Positions 1 to 7,796 of a stretch of 30,379 nucleotides of DNA are shown here, piece by piece. How positions within the stretch are numbered: the stretch's first letter is position 1; every line of letters begins with the position of its first letter. The notes under the pieces were generated by a model. The model was not told where the DNA came from, did not search any database, and saw only the letters and a program-made list of their open reading frames with translations. The DNA is from Bacteroidota bacterium. GTDB taxonomy: Bacteria; Bacteroidota; Bacteroidia; CAIKAF01. The position numbers and the translations under genes are program-made. The DNA is taken from positions 1-30,379 of the forward strand of contig JAEZEQ010000069.1 of the NCBI GenBank assembly GCA_023432985.1, in the 5' to 3' direction.

Positions 1-1
1 T

Positions 2-349
2 TTTTATAAGAAGAATGACTTAACAACATACGGAGTGCCTTTTACTACCGACGAAATTTATAATTCCGAATCGGAAAAATTTGCCGAAGTTTTAAGCGAA
101 ATGAAAATGGAAAAACCCAAGAACGAACGAATCAGTCATATGGAATCTTCATGGGGACATATTTATGGTAAAATCAACAATGAAGCTTATATATTTCGAC
201 TCACGGTAAGCAATGGAGGAGCTTATTTTTACACTTTTTATGTGGGCGCTAAAGAAAAAGATTTTAAGAAAAATGAAAAAGTCATCAAGCATATAGTCGA
301 AAGTGTAGACGAATTCCGCGATTTTGAAGCGCTGAATAACCAAAATTAA
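2..349 (+). CDS. Unknown protein, C-terminal part (5' end outside window)
   Basis: The reading frame is open from base 2 to the TAA ending at 349, giving about 115 residues, so the true start almost certainly lies upstream. A GTG at 35 could start a 104-residue protein but has no special support. The visible part is hydrophilic, rich in Lys and Glu, and has an aromatic core (W-G-H-I-Y-G-K, then F-R-L, then A-Y-F-Y-T-F-Y) that suggests alternating beta strands, followed by a short helix at the end. I see no signal peptide, cysteine or catalytic motif in this fragment. I do not recognise the family. It is on the same strand as the phosphatase at 421 but separated by about 70 bases, so co-transcription is uncertain. 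Confidence 0.6.
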   Translation, partial: FYKKNDLTTYGVPFTTDEIYNSESEKFAEVLSEMKMEKPKNERISHMESSWGHIYGKINNEAYIFRLTVSNGGAYFYTFYVGAKEKDFKKNEKVIKHIVESVDEFRDFEALNNQN

Positions 350-420
350 ATCTATAATTCGACCCTAAGGCATTGATTTTATCGTTGCTTTGGCTATTTT
401 TACGTTCAAATACATGCCCT

Positions 421-915
421 ATGAAGAAAATAGTATTTATTCGCCATGCAAAAAGCAGCTGGGCGCAAGAAAATATATCGGATTTTGACAGACCACTGAA
501 TGAAAGAGGACAAAATGATGCACCTGTAATGGCTCATCGTTTGCTGGATCAAGGCATTTATCCAGATTTCTGGATCAGTAGTTCTGCGCTTAGGGCTAAA
601 TCAACCGCGCAGGTTTTTAAAGATGTGTTTAAGGACGATACCCCGATTCATTACTCGGATGCGCTATACCACGCCTCCCAAGAAAACTTATTGCAAGAAA
701 TTCGAAATTTAGACCAAGATAAAAAATGTGTTTTTTTGTTCGGACATAATCCCGGTCTCACGGATTTTGTGAATGCCTTATGCCGAATTCATATCGACAA
801 TATTCCCACTTCGGGCTGTGCTATGGTGCGTATACATGTCGATAAATGGGAAGATATTCAATTGGGTGAGAACGAATTGATTCATTTTGATTTTCCTAAA
901 AATACTGCTTTATAA
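421..915 (+). CDS. SixA-like histidine phosphatase
   Basis: A 164-residue member of the histidine phosphatase (phosphoglycerate-mutase-like) superfamily, of the small SixA type. The N-terminus carries the catalytic R-H-A-K motif (Arg8, His9, the phosphorylated histidine) and the second histidine lies in F-G-H-N-P-G (His109). SixA proteins dephosphorylate phosphohistidine or other small phosphoesters in the cytoplasm; the substrate here cannot be told. I chose the ATG at 421 because it places RH at residues 8-9 as usual; an upstream TTG at 373 would add 16 residues with no family support. The stop overlaps the start of the FKBP gene (TAATG), so the two are translationally coupled. Confidence in the superfamily is high. 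Confidence 0.9.
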   Translation: MKKIVFIRHAKSSWAQENISDFDRPLNERGQNDAPVMAHRLLDQGIYPDFWISSSALRAKSTAQVFKDVFKDDTPIHYSDALYHASQENLLQEIRNLDQDKKCVFLFGHNPGLTDFVNALCRIHIDNIPTSGCAMVRIHVDKWEDIQLGENELIHFDFPKNTAL

Positions 916-1766
916 TGCGCTTTTTTCTTTTTTTTCTTAGTACGTTTTTTCTTCTGAACTCCTGCGGCGATGGGTTTAATAAGCTTGGAGGCGGACTGTC
1001 TTATAAGATACTGAAAAAAGGAAATACAGAAAGCATAATCGACCCGGAATCTTATTATTATGCCCAATTGCTGGTTATGGATAAATCCGGAAAAAAAGTG
1101 CTTTGTGATGGCGTTGACCCGGATTTTTATATGATTTCTACGATTAAAGATAAGAAATATGCATTCGACATTTCTACCCTTTTTGCCTTATTGCACAAGG
1201 GCGACAGTCTTTTAATTAAATCTCCGGCCGATAGTTTTTTCATGTTTTATTATGGCATTCCAACTCCCGGTTGCGTGCAAGATAATGAGATTTTGATTTC
1301 TATGTATATACAGGATGTGATGAGCGCCGAAGCCTATGAATCGAAAATTTTGCAAAGCCGTAAGGATGTAATTCAACAAAAAATCGAGGAATTTGACGCC
1401 TATCTGAGATTAAATAATATTGAGGAAGCTCCAACCGGCTTTGGTATAGTGAAACAACAACACAAAAAAGGAAATGGGAAAGCCGCGGTATTTGGAAATG
1501 AAGTGCACCTGCATTTCGAACAACGTATTATGAACGGGGAGCTGATTCAAAGTACCTACGAAACCAATGAACCCATTATTTATATAATTGGAGGTGAAGG
1601 AGGCATACAAGCCCTCGATTTCGGTTTAAACGGAATGCAGGTAGGCGAAATCGCAACCATTTATGCACCCTATTTTTTGGCATTTGGCGATCAGGGATTA
1701 GCACCGCATATTCCCCCTTTTTCGAATATGATTTTTAAAGTAGAACTTTTGGCAATACAGGAATAG
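915..1766 (+). CDS. FKBP-type peptidyl-prolyl isomerase lipoprotein
   Basis: A 283-residue exported protein. The N-terminus is a lipoprotein signal with L-L-N-S-C, so Cys17 is the likely lipidated residue. Two FKBP-like halves can be seen: a degenerate one at about 45-133 (with a K-G-D-S turn and a G-I-P motif) and a better preserved one at about 190-283. The second contains the family's typical order of an extended E-x-x-x-P-I-I-Y strand, a G-L-x-G-M-Q-V-G-E turn and a P-P-F-S-N-M-I-F-K-V-E-L-L end. A helical linker lies between. FKBPs catalyse cis-trans isomerisation of proline bonds; as a lipoprotein it would work in the periplasm or at a membrane surface. It overlaps the phosphatase gene by one base and lies three bases before the UbiB-family gene. 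Confidence 0.85.
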   Translation: MRFFLFFLSTFFLLNSCGDGFNKLGGGLSYKILKKGNTESIIDPESYYYAQLLVMDKSGKKVLCDGVDPDFYMISTIKDKKYAFDISTLFALLHKGDSLLIKSPADSFFMFYYGIPTPGCVQDNEILISMYIQDVMSAEAYESKILQSRKDVIQQKIEEFDAYLRLNNIEEAPTGFGIVKQQHKKGNGKAAVFGNEVHLHFEQRIMNGELIQSTYETNEPIIYIIGGEGGIQALDFGLNGMQVGEIATIYAPYFLAFGDQGLAPHIPPFSNMIFKVELLAIQE

Positions 1767-1769
1767 AAG

Positions 1770-3458
1770 GTGGGATTGAATTCAACTATACGAAATTTGG
1801 GCCGTTTGAGGCAAATCTTAAGTGTATTCGTGAAATATGGCTTCGAAGATATTATTGCGAATAGCACCCTGCGCAGTTTGGTGCCGGAAGCGCTTAGACT
1901 TAAGTGGATAAGACAAGACAGACCGGCTTTGCATTATTCCCGCTTCGAACGTATACGTATGGCCGCAGAGGAATTAGGCCCTACTTTTGTGAAATTGGCT
2001 CAGGTACTCAGCAATAGACCCGATATTATTCCGGAGGGATTGGTAAAGGAATTCGAAAAACTTCAGGATAGAGTTCCCCCCTTTGATAGTAAGGAAGCGA
2101 AAAGAATTATCGAATTGGAAACGGGAAAACCAATTGATGAACTTTTTCAATTTTTCCAGGATATTCCTATGGCTTCGGCCTCAATCGGACAGGTACATAA
2201 AGCTACTCTTTTCGATGGAAGCGAAGTTGTTGTGAAAGTGCAAAGACCCGGCGTAAAGGAAATGGTGGAGCGCGATTTGCAGTTGCTGCACGAAATTATT
2301 CTTAGAGCCGATCGATACCTGAAAAAACAAGGCGTACTGAATGCAACGGATGTGATAAACTCTTTCGAAAGAACGATGACCAAAGAACTGGATTATCACA
2401 CGGAAGCAAGAAATATCCAACGCTTTAAAGAGTTTTATAAGAATGAAAGAAATTTTTATATCCCGGGGGTATTTCGAAAATACAGTACAGATAAGGTATT
2501 GATTATTGAATTTGTTCAGGGCTGTAAGTTTACCGATAAGAAACAACTCAAAGCCTGGAATATAGACCCGCGTAAGGTGGTGGAAACAGGATTGAATATT
2601 TACCTTAAACAGATTTTTGAATATGGCTATTTCCACGCCGATCCGCATCCGGGAAATATTTTGGTGCGATCGGATGGAATTATTTGTTTGATCGATTTCG
2701 GTATGGTCGGCCAATTGTCTCGCCGAGATAAATTAGCCTTTGCACACGTATTTATTGCTATGTCTGAACAGGATAGCCGGAAAATGGCACATGCCATGCG
2801 GCGCCTAGCCATTTCGGATAATGTAAAAGATATGCGTATTCTGGAATCTGAATTGCAGGAATTGATTGACGATTACGTCTTATTGGATGTGTCTGAAGGC
2901 AGTATCGCAGATGTGATTTCACGCCTGCAGGAACTCATGGTGCGCAATGAAATGGTGGTGCCGGCCGGTGTGTTTATTATTTTTAGAGCACTCGCTATTT
3001 TGGAAGGTATTGGGAAAATAATGCACCCGCATTTGAATACCTATGATTTTATTCGACCCTTTGGCGCTAAAATGATACGCGAACAGTTCTCGCCTAAACA
3101 TGTTTGGAGCGAAGTGCAATATAGAAGTGATCAGATATCCAGATTTCTAACCGGATTTCCCAGCGATATGAAAGAGCTGATTAATCAGGCTAAATCAGGA
3201 AAATTAACCATCAATATTTCGCATCAAGGATATGGATACCTGCTGAAAAAGCTCGATAGCATAGTAAACAGACTGATTCTTACTTTTATTATTTGCTCCC
3301 TCATTATCGCCAGCGCAATTACCTCTACCGTGGCTTTCCCTCAGGAATTTATGACACGATTCGGCTTGCCCTACTGGAGTGTAATGGGATATCTTTTAGC
3401 CGGTATATGCTGTTTGATCCTTTTTTACGCCATTTTCAGACGCCGACGCTATAAATAA
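1770..3458 (+). CDS. UbiB/ABC1 (AarF) family protein kinase-like membrane protein
   Basis: A 562-residue protein-kinase-like ATPase of the UbiB/COQ8/ABC1 family. Visible landmarks in order: F-V-K-L-A-Q-V-L-S (the family's KxGQ helix, with Ala instead of Gly); the A-S-A-S-I-G-Q-V-H nucleotide loop; the V-V-V-K-V-Q-R-P-G strand with Lys156; the E-L-D-Y-x-x-E-A-x-N helix; the catalytic H-A-D-P-H-P-G-N loop from residue 289; and the D-F-G metal site at 309. Two membrane helices close the protein (about 505-525 and 532-552). UbiB proteins support quinone biosynthesis; Bacteroidota use menaquinone, so the exact role is open. The start is a GTG three bases after the FKBP stop, which fits an operon. 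It converges on the YbjN-like gene with only seven bases between stops. Confidence 0.93.
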   Translation: MGLNSTIRNLGRLRQILSVFVKYGFEDIIANSTLRSLVPEALRLKWIRQDRPALHYSRFERIRMAAEELGPTFVKLAQVLSNRPDIIPEGLVKEFEKLQDRVPPFDSKEAKRIIELETGKPIDELFQFFQDIPMASASIGQVHKATLFDGSEVVVKVQRPGVKEMVERDLQLLHEIILRADRYLKKQGVLNATDVINSFERTMTKELDYHTEARNIQRFKEFYKNERNFYIPGVFRKYSTDKVLIIEFVQGCKFTDKKQLKAWNIDPRKVVETGLNIYLKQIFEYGYFHADPHPGNILVRSDGIICLIDFGMVGQLSRRDKLAFAHVFIAMSEQDSRKMAHAMRRLAISDNVKDMRILESELQELIDDYVLLDVSEGSIADVISRLQELMVRNEMVVPAGVFIIFRALAILEGIGKIMHPHLNTYDFIRPFGAKMIREQFSPKHVWSEVQYRSDQISRFLTGFPSDMKELINQAKSGKLTINISHQGYGYLLKKLDSIVNRLILTFIICSLIIASAITSTVAFPQEFMTRFGLPYWSVMGYLLAGICCLILFYAIFRRRRYK

Positions 3459-3465
3459 AACCCGA

Positions 3466-3900
3466 TTATCCTTGCTTAGGAGCTAAAGCCGATGCATATT
3501 TAAAGCTGAATTTGGCATAAATATCCGAACTGTAATGACCAATTCGGTCTATAATCAAATCTACTTCTTTTTGATCTAAACCCTCTGCTTCGCGCAAACT
3601 TAAAGCATAATACCAATTTGCTTTTTTGCAAACCGAACAACCATACATCGAATAGGCAAATTCTAATAAATCGGTCATTATCTCCGAATTCTGGGTTTCC
3701 GGAACGGCAAATAAGGGCGACATAACCTGAAAATAATATACATCCGGCTTCGATTCAAAGTTGAATGCATCTATCCATACGGTGCTGTCTTTAATTTTCA
3801 AAGACCATTGACCTTTTTTCTCTCCTCTACATGCCACCGGATCTACTTTTAGTCCGGTCAAACTGTTCTCAATAAGTCTGCTTATTTCTTCGAAATTCAT
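3466..3900 (-). CDS. YbjN-like domain protein
   Basis: A 144-residue soluble protein without signal peptide or membrane segment. The alternation of strands and two helices, the central P-L-F-A-V-P segment, and the helix followed by a W-Y-Y-A-L-S-L-R-E strand fit the YbjN / type-III-secretion-chaperone-like fold common in Bacteroidota. It has three cysteines, two of them close together (C-S-V-C) and one near residue 24. No enzymatic motif is visible. Proteins of this fold are usually small binding or chaperone-like proteins; the partner here is unknown. It is transcribed toward the UbiB gene and lies well apart from msrB, so it may be a single-gene unit. The family call is moderate. Confidence 0.6.
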   Translation of the reverse strand: MNFEEISRLIENSLTGLKVDPVACRGEKKGQWSLKIKDSTVWIDAFNFESKPDVYYFQVMSPLFAVPETQNSEIMTDLLEFAYSMYGCSVCKKANWYYALSLREAEGLDQKEVDLIIDRIGHYSSDIYAKFSFKYASALAPKQG

Positions 3901-4113
3901 ACTCTTTCCATTTTGATGGTAAATGTATCTTTTTTTTTAATATTGTTTAGTCTTTTTTGGCGTTATTTTTCTTATTTAATCCTCACTTGGCTACAAAATT
4001 TCCAGGAAGTTTTATTTTAAGTTTATATTGAACAATGGGATTTTTAATCCTATAATCCGACAAACTGCCAACTTATCTACATACGAAAATTCAGCTTTTC
4101 TAAACGCCTTTTT

Positions 4114-4632
4114 TTATTCTGCTTTTTTAAATTCCAGAGACAAACTGTTCACGCAGTATCTGAGGCCGGTTTCGGTGGGACCATCATCGAAAATATGCCC
4201 TAAATGTCCCCCGCATTGCTTACACAAAATTTCAATACGTATCATTCCATGACTCCTGTCTTCTTTTTGTATAATGCTACCTGGAATTTCATTATCGAAG
4301 CTCGGCCAGCCGCAATGTGCATCAAACTTCATATCCGAATGAAAAAGATCTACACCACAAGCGGCACAACTATATATCCCCTTTTCGTTCACATGCAATA
4401 AAGAACCTGTAAATGGCCGCTCTGTACCCTTCTCTCTTAATACGGTAAAACGCTCCGGCCCAAGTTGGGCCAACCACTCTTCTTCACTTTTTTGTATTTG
4501 AAATGTATCCATATTATTTGTTGAAATTTGATTTGCATTGCTTTCTATCTCCTGCCCTACAACCGATATTTTGCTTTTACAAGAAGGCTGAAATAAGGTA
4601 ATCAGTAGGATTAAAATGAGGAAATTTTGCAT
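4114..4632 (-). CDS. msrB: Exported peptide-methionine (R)-S-oxide reductase MsrB
   Basis: A 172-residue MsrB, which reduces the R form of oxidised methionine in proteins. The domain runs from about residue 47 to the end. Zinc-binding cysteine pairs are at C89-x-x-C92 and C137-x-x-C140, the conserved C-G-W-P-S-F is at 107-112, and the catalytic R-Y-C-V-N-S places the reactive cysteine at 160. The N-terminus is a hydrophobic signal ending in P-S-C (Cys18), so it is probably an envelope lipoprotein, although the residue at -3 is Gln and the lipobox is weak. A Met at 41 could give a cytosolic form, but the hydrophobic start argues for export. It is divergent from the TonB receptor, with 55 bases between the starts that contain the palindrome at 4676. 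Confidence 0.93.
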   Translation of the reverse strand: MQNFLILILLITLFQPSCKSKISVVGQEIESNANQISTNNMDTFQIQKSEEEWLAQLGPERFTVLREKGTERPFTGSLLHVNEKGIYSCAACGVDLFHSDMKFDAHCGWPSFDNEIPGSIIQKEDRSHGMIRIEILCKQCGGHLGHIFDDGPTETGLRYCVNSLSLEFKKAE

Positions 4633-4675
4633 AATTATTTTCTTACGAATATAAGAATAAAGGAATATTCTCTTT

Positions 4676-4695
4676 ACATTTGCAACAATGTTGCA
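4676..4695. promoter_or_regulatory. Probable repressor operator over the receptor's start (copy 1)
   Basis: The left arm ACATTTGCAACA is followed after one base by TGTTGCA, so seven bases of the right arm match. The same left arm and centre recur in front of the lipoprotein gene at 7063, where the palindrome is perfect. The receptor's ATG (4688-4690) begins at the central base. The bases 4675-4682 read TACATTTG, a match to the Bacteroidota -7 element TAnnTTTG, so a bound protein would block both promoter and start codon. No well-placed -33 TTG is visible for this copy. A Fur-family (perhaps Zur) repressor is my inference from the neighbouring genes. Confidence 0.65.
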
Positions 4696-7030
4696 TAGGT
4701 GTTTAATATTGTTCTCTTTCCTATGGGCTGTAGAGGTTCAGGGACAGATATATGGAAAAATTCGGTTGGATAACGGGAGTCCCGCCAAGGGTGCGCACGT
4801 CTATATACACGAATTGAATCGGGTATTGAGTACGGACAAGAATGGGATATTTTACGATGAAAAAGTGAAAAAGGGCCATTATCATATGCACATTAGTTTT
4901 TTGGGCTATAAACCATATGATTTGCATTTCGAAGTGCCTTTGACAGATAGTATATATGTCGACTTATCCCAAAGTGAGATGGAGTTGCAGCGTGTGGTTG
5001 TCGAGGATTATGGAACCAAGAGTTTAGTCAACGATCAAAGTCAGTCCGTTTCTGTTGTAGACGCTGAAGATATAAGGCGTGCGGGACTTCAGACTTTTTC
5101 GGCAGCATTGGAAAAAGTGCCCGGGGTTCAGGCGCTTACAACAGGCGTGGGCATAGCCAAACCGGCCATACGCGGATTGGGATTTAATCGGGTTGCGGTA
5201 ACGGAAAACGGAATTAAGCAAGAGGGCCAACAATGGGGAGGCGATCATGGCTTGGAAATTGATGCTGCAGATGTGGAGCGGGTAGAGATTGTAAAAGGTC
5301 CTGCCGCTATTTTATACGGTTCAGATGCCCTTACGGGTGCGGTGAATATCAGACCCGGTCCGCCCCCACCGGTAAATTCCTATAAAGCATCTTTTTCGGG
5401 GGGATTTATATCGCTTAATAATCTATGGAAACAAAGTAGTGCCATTCAAATAAATAAGAAAAATATCTGGCTCAAAATGCGATTTTCGAGCATGGATTAT
5501 GCCGATTATAAAGTGCCATCCGACACCTTTGTGTATAATGGCTATGTATTCCCAATTCAGGAAAGGAAGATTAAAAACACAGCCGGTAGAGAAAGAACCG
5601 CTTCGGCCACTTTGGGTTATAGTTTCAATTCGGGTTATAGTTCGATCAAATTCAGTTATTACGACCTAAAAACCGGAATGTTCCCCGGTGCGCATGGCAT
5701 TCCGCAGGCATATTCCCTTGCCAATGACGGCGATAATAGAAATGTGGAATTCCCTCATCAAAGGGTAATGCATTATAAGATATTATCGAATTCGAATTTT
5801 CAGGTGGGGGCAAAAAACTGGATGGAATTGGATGCCGGCGTACAATATAATCATCGTATGGAGTTTAGTAACCCCGATAATCACGGGTTTGGGCCAAGCA
5901 TTCTTTCGAATAAAGAATTAGAATTTCGCTTATTTACCGCAAGTGTTTCGGCCCGATTTCACCATGAAATTCACGAAAGATTATCGCTTATTTATGGCAG
6001 TTCGGCCAAATACCAACAAAACGACATAGGCGGATACAGCTATTTGATACCCAAGTATGCTGAATGGAATGGCGGACTTTTTGCCTATGGCAAGTGGAGC
6101 AAAGATGCCATTACACTCAGCGCAGGTGTACGCTATGATATGAGTAGCATGCAATCTGAAAAAAATCAGACCCCTTTTTATCTCTCCGGAGACCAAATTT
6201 CGGGCTACTTATATAGTCCGGCCATTAATCGTTTTTTTCATAATGCCTCCGCTTCGGTGGGATTCAGTTGGCAAAAAAATCAGGAAAAAAATGTGAAAGT
6301 AAACCTGGGTAGTGGTTTTAGAATGCCAACCATACCCGAACTTACAGCCAATGGCATTCACCACGGCAGTTTCCGTCACGAAATGGGCGATAGTACGCTT
6401 AGGCCCGAGAGAAGCCTGCAATTGGATGTGAATTACGCACTTCAGAAAGAGAAATGGGATTTTAGCATCTCCCCTTTCTTTTCTTATTATTTCGATTATA
6501 TTTTTTTGGATCCCACCTCTCAGTTTAGTCCCCTGCCCGAGGGCGGATTAATTTACCAATATAATCAGGCCGATGGCTTGCATACGGGACTGGAATTTCT
6601 GGTCGATTATCATTTTATTTCGAACCTGCATCTTAGCACCCAGGCTCAATGGGTTTATACATATAATTTGGAATCGGGTTATAATTTCCCATTTATTCCA
6701 CCTGCTACAGGTAATGTGATATTGGAATATGCCCCACCCACCGGTTCCAAAAAATGGAAAGTGGATCTGGGTATTAAAATGCGTTGGGCCGCACCTCAAT
6801 TTTTTGTGGCCCGCAACGAACTGACCACACCGGGATATGCACTGCTCGACCTTTATGTTATGACCGAGTTTCAGAATAAAAATCACCGCATACAATTTAT
6901 GATGCAAGGAAATAACCTCAGCAATCAGACCTATTTTAATCACGTCAACAGATGGCGTATTATCGGCTTACCCGAACCCGGTATACATTTTTCGTTGGGA
7001 TTGCATTATTTTTTGCAGGGTAAAATTTAA
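4688..7030 (+). CDS. TonB-dependent receptor, ZnuD-like, probable metal uptake
   Basis: A 780-residue outer-membrane receptor that would import a ligand with energy from TonB. Order of parts: signal peptide (about 1-20), carboxypeptidase-regulatory-like beta domain (about 21-100), plug (about 108-225, with I-R-G-L-G-F-N-R-V and V-E-I-V-K-G-P-A-A-I-L-Y-G-S) and a 22-strand-type barrel to the end. The plug and the D-x-x-x-G-L-x-T-G-L-E-F barrel region recall ZnuD-type zinc receptors rather than SusC. Predicted extracellular loops are rich in histidine (G-A-H-G-I-P, F-P-H-Q-R-V-M-H, D-N-H-G-F-G, G-I-H-H-G-S-F-R-H-E). Its ATG lies inside a palindromic operator shared with the next gene. Zinc as ligand is inference; haem or another metal complex remains possible. 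Confidence 0.9.
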   Translation: MLHRCLILFSFLWAVEVQGQIYGKIRLDNGSPAKGAHVYIHELNRVLSTDKNGIFYDEKVKKGHYHMHISFLGYKPYDLHFEVPLTDSIYVDLSQSEMELQRVVVEDYGTKSLVNDQSQSVSVVDAEDIRRAGLQTFSAALEKVPGVQALTTGVGIAKPAIRGLGFNRVAVTENGIKQEGQQWGGDHGLEIDAADVERVEIVKGPAAILYGSDALTGAVNIRPGPPPPVNSYKASFSGGFISLNNLWKQSSAIQINKKNIWLKMRFSSMDYADYKVPSDTFVYNGYVFPIQERKIKNTAGRERTASATLGYSFNSGYSSIKFSYYDLKTGMFPGAHGIPQAYSLANDGDNRNVEFPHQRVMHYKILSNSNFQVGAKNWMELDAGVQYNHRMEFSNPDNHGFGPSILSNKELEFRLFTASVSARFHHEIHERLSLIYGSSAKYQQNDIGGYSYLIPKYAEWNGGLFAYGKWSKDAITLSAGVRYDMSSMQSEKNQTPFYLSGDQISGYLYSPAINRFFHNASASVGFSWQKNQEKNVKVNLGSGFRMPTIPELTANGIHHGSFRHEMGDSTLRPERSLQLDVNYALQKEKWDFSISPFFSYYFDYIFLDPTSQFSPLPEGGLIYQYNQADGLHTGLEFLVDYHFISNLHLSTQAQWVYTYNLESGYNFPFIPPATGNVILEYAPPTGSKKWKVDLGIKMRWAAPQFFVARNELTTPGYALLDLYVMTEFQNKNHRIQFMMQGNNLSNQTYFNHVNRWRIIGLPEPGIHFSLGLHYFLQGKI

Positions 7031-7043
7031 TTTTCTACATTTG
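7012..7043 (+). promoter_or_regulatory. Bacteroidota-type promoter for the lipoprotein genes
   Basis: A TTTG at 7012-7015 (-33) lies 20 bases before TACATTTG at 7036-7043, which matches the -7 element TAnnTTTG. The -33 element is still inside the receptor's coding sequence. The expected start of transcription is about 7048-7052, leaving a leader of little more than ten bases before the ATG at 7063. The -7 element is embedded in the 25-base palindrome. Confidence 0.65.
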
Positions 7044-7061
7044 CAACATTGTTGCAAATGT
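7037..7061. promoter_or_regulatory. Perfect 25-base palindromic operator (copy 2)
   Basis: Arms ACATTTGCAACA (7037-7048) and TGTTGCAAATGT (7050-7061) are exact reverse complements around a single central T. The site covers the -7 element and the expected transcription start, the classic position for a repressor. Copy 1 at 4676 shares the whole left arm and seven bases of the right arm. Size, symmetry and A/T-rich ends fit a dimeric Fur-family regulator such as Zur; the identity of the regulator is inference. Confidence 0.75.
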
Positions 7062-7062
7062 T

Positions 7063-7791
7063 ATGAAACGAAGTATACTTTTTTTATCCGTGGTTTTACT
7101 TCTTTTTTCGTGTAAGAAAAGAGATATAACCAAACCCGAATTACAGATTTTATCTCCCTCAGACAGTGTAGTGGTATTGGCGGGCAGTAATTTGGATTTA
7201 CATATTTTGGCTAAGGACAACCAGGCCTTATCTCAGGTTAAGATTGATATTCACAATGCTTTTAACGGGCATGGGCACGAGAAAATATTATATACTCCCT
7301 TTTCTATGATTAAGGTGGAGAATCTGAGTGGCACAGAAGCCAGTCCCACCCTAAGCATTTCTATACCGGACACAGCTGCAGCCGGGCCATATCACTTGAC
7401 TATGCAAGTGGTGGATGAGGCGGCCAATTTGAGTGATTTAGTATTGTTCCCTTTTCGCATAAAAAATCCGGATGATACCGTAGCTCCGGTATTAACAATA
7501 AGTTCGCCTCTATCGGGGAGTACCTTCCCATTAAACAGTACGCTGCAAGTGCAAGGTCAGGCCAGTGACGATTTGGGCTTATTAAAACTGGAATATACAT
7601 TAAGACGTGTGGGAAGTGATAATAATTTGGCGCAGTCCGAATTTAATTATTCTACTGCATCCGAAAGTTTTCAGTTCGACATTTCTTTGAGTGGTGCAGC
7701 TATCGTGAAAGGTAATTACGAACTTGATATAGTGCTCTATGATACCGTTTACAATACGGATATAAAAACAATAGTGTTTACTATAAATTAA
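7063..7791 (+). CDS. DUF4625-like lipoprotein with two Ig-like domains and a His motif
   Basis: A 242-residue lipoprotein; L-L-F-S-C gives Cys17 as the lipidated residue. Two tandem beta-sandwich domains are visible. The first (about 24-135) opens with P-E-L-Q-I-L-S-P and carries clustered histidines: His47, His64, His70 and His72 in G-H-G-H-E, and His111 in G-P-Y-H-L-T. This arrangement and the A-A-A-G-P-Y-H-L-T-x-x-V-x-D-E-A segment match what I know of DUF4625 lipoproteins. The second (about 140-242) opens the same way (L-T-I-S-S-P) but has lost all these histidines. A metal-binding or metal-relay role beside the receptor is inferred from the histidines and the operator. It has its own operator and promoter, and the next gene starts five bases after its stop. 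Confidence 0.8.
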   Translation: MKRSILFLSVVLLLFSCKKRDITKPELQILSPSDSVVVLAGSNLDLHILAKDNQALSQVKIDIHNAFNGHGHEKILYTPFSMIKVENLSGTEASPTLSISIPDTAAAGPYHLTMQVVDEAANLSDLVLFPFRIKNPDDTVAPVLTISSPLSGSTFPLNSTLQVQGQASDDLGLLKLEYTLRRVGSDNNLAQSEFNYSTASESFQFDISLSGAAIVKGNYELDIVLYDTVYNTDIKTIVFTIN

Positions 7792-7796
7792 AATAT

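Noticed and set aside
373..420. A longer start for the SixA-like phosphatase
   Set aside because: It begins at a TTG and adds 16 residues before the conserved R-H start; family members begin just before this motif.
4028..4252. A plus-strand open frame of 74 codons partly opposite msrB
   Set aside because: It starts in AT-rich intergenic DNA, its second half is antisense to the strongly conserved MsrB core, and its translation has no protein-like pattern.
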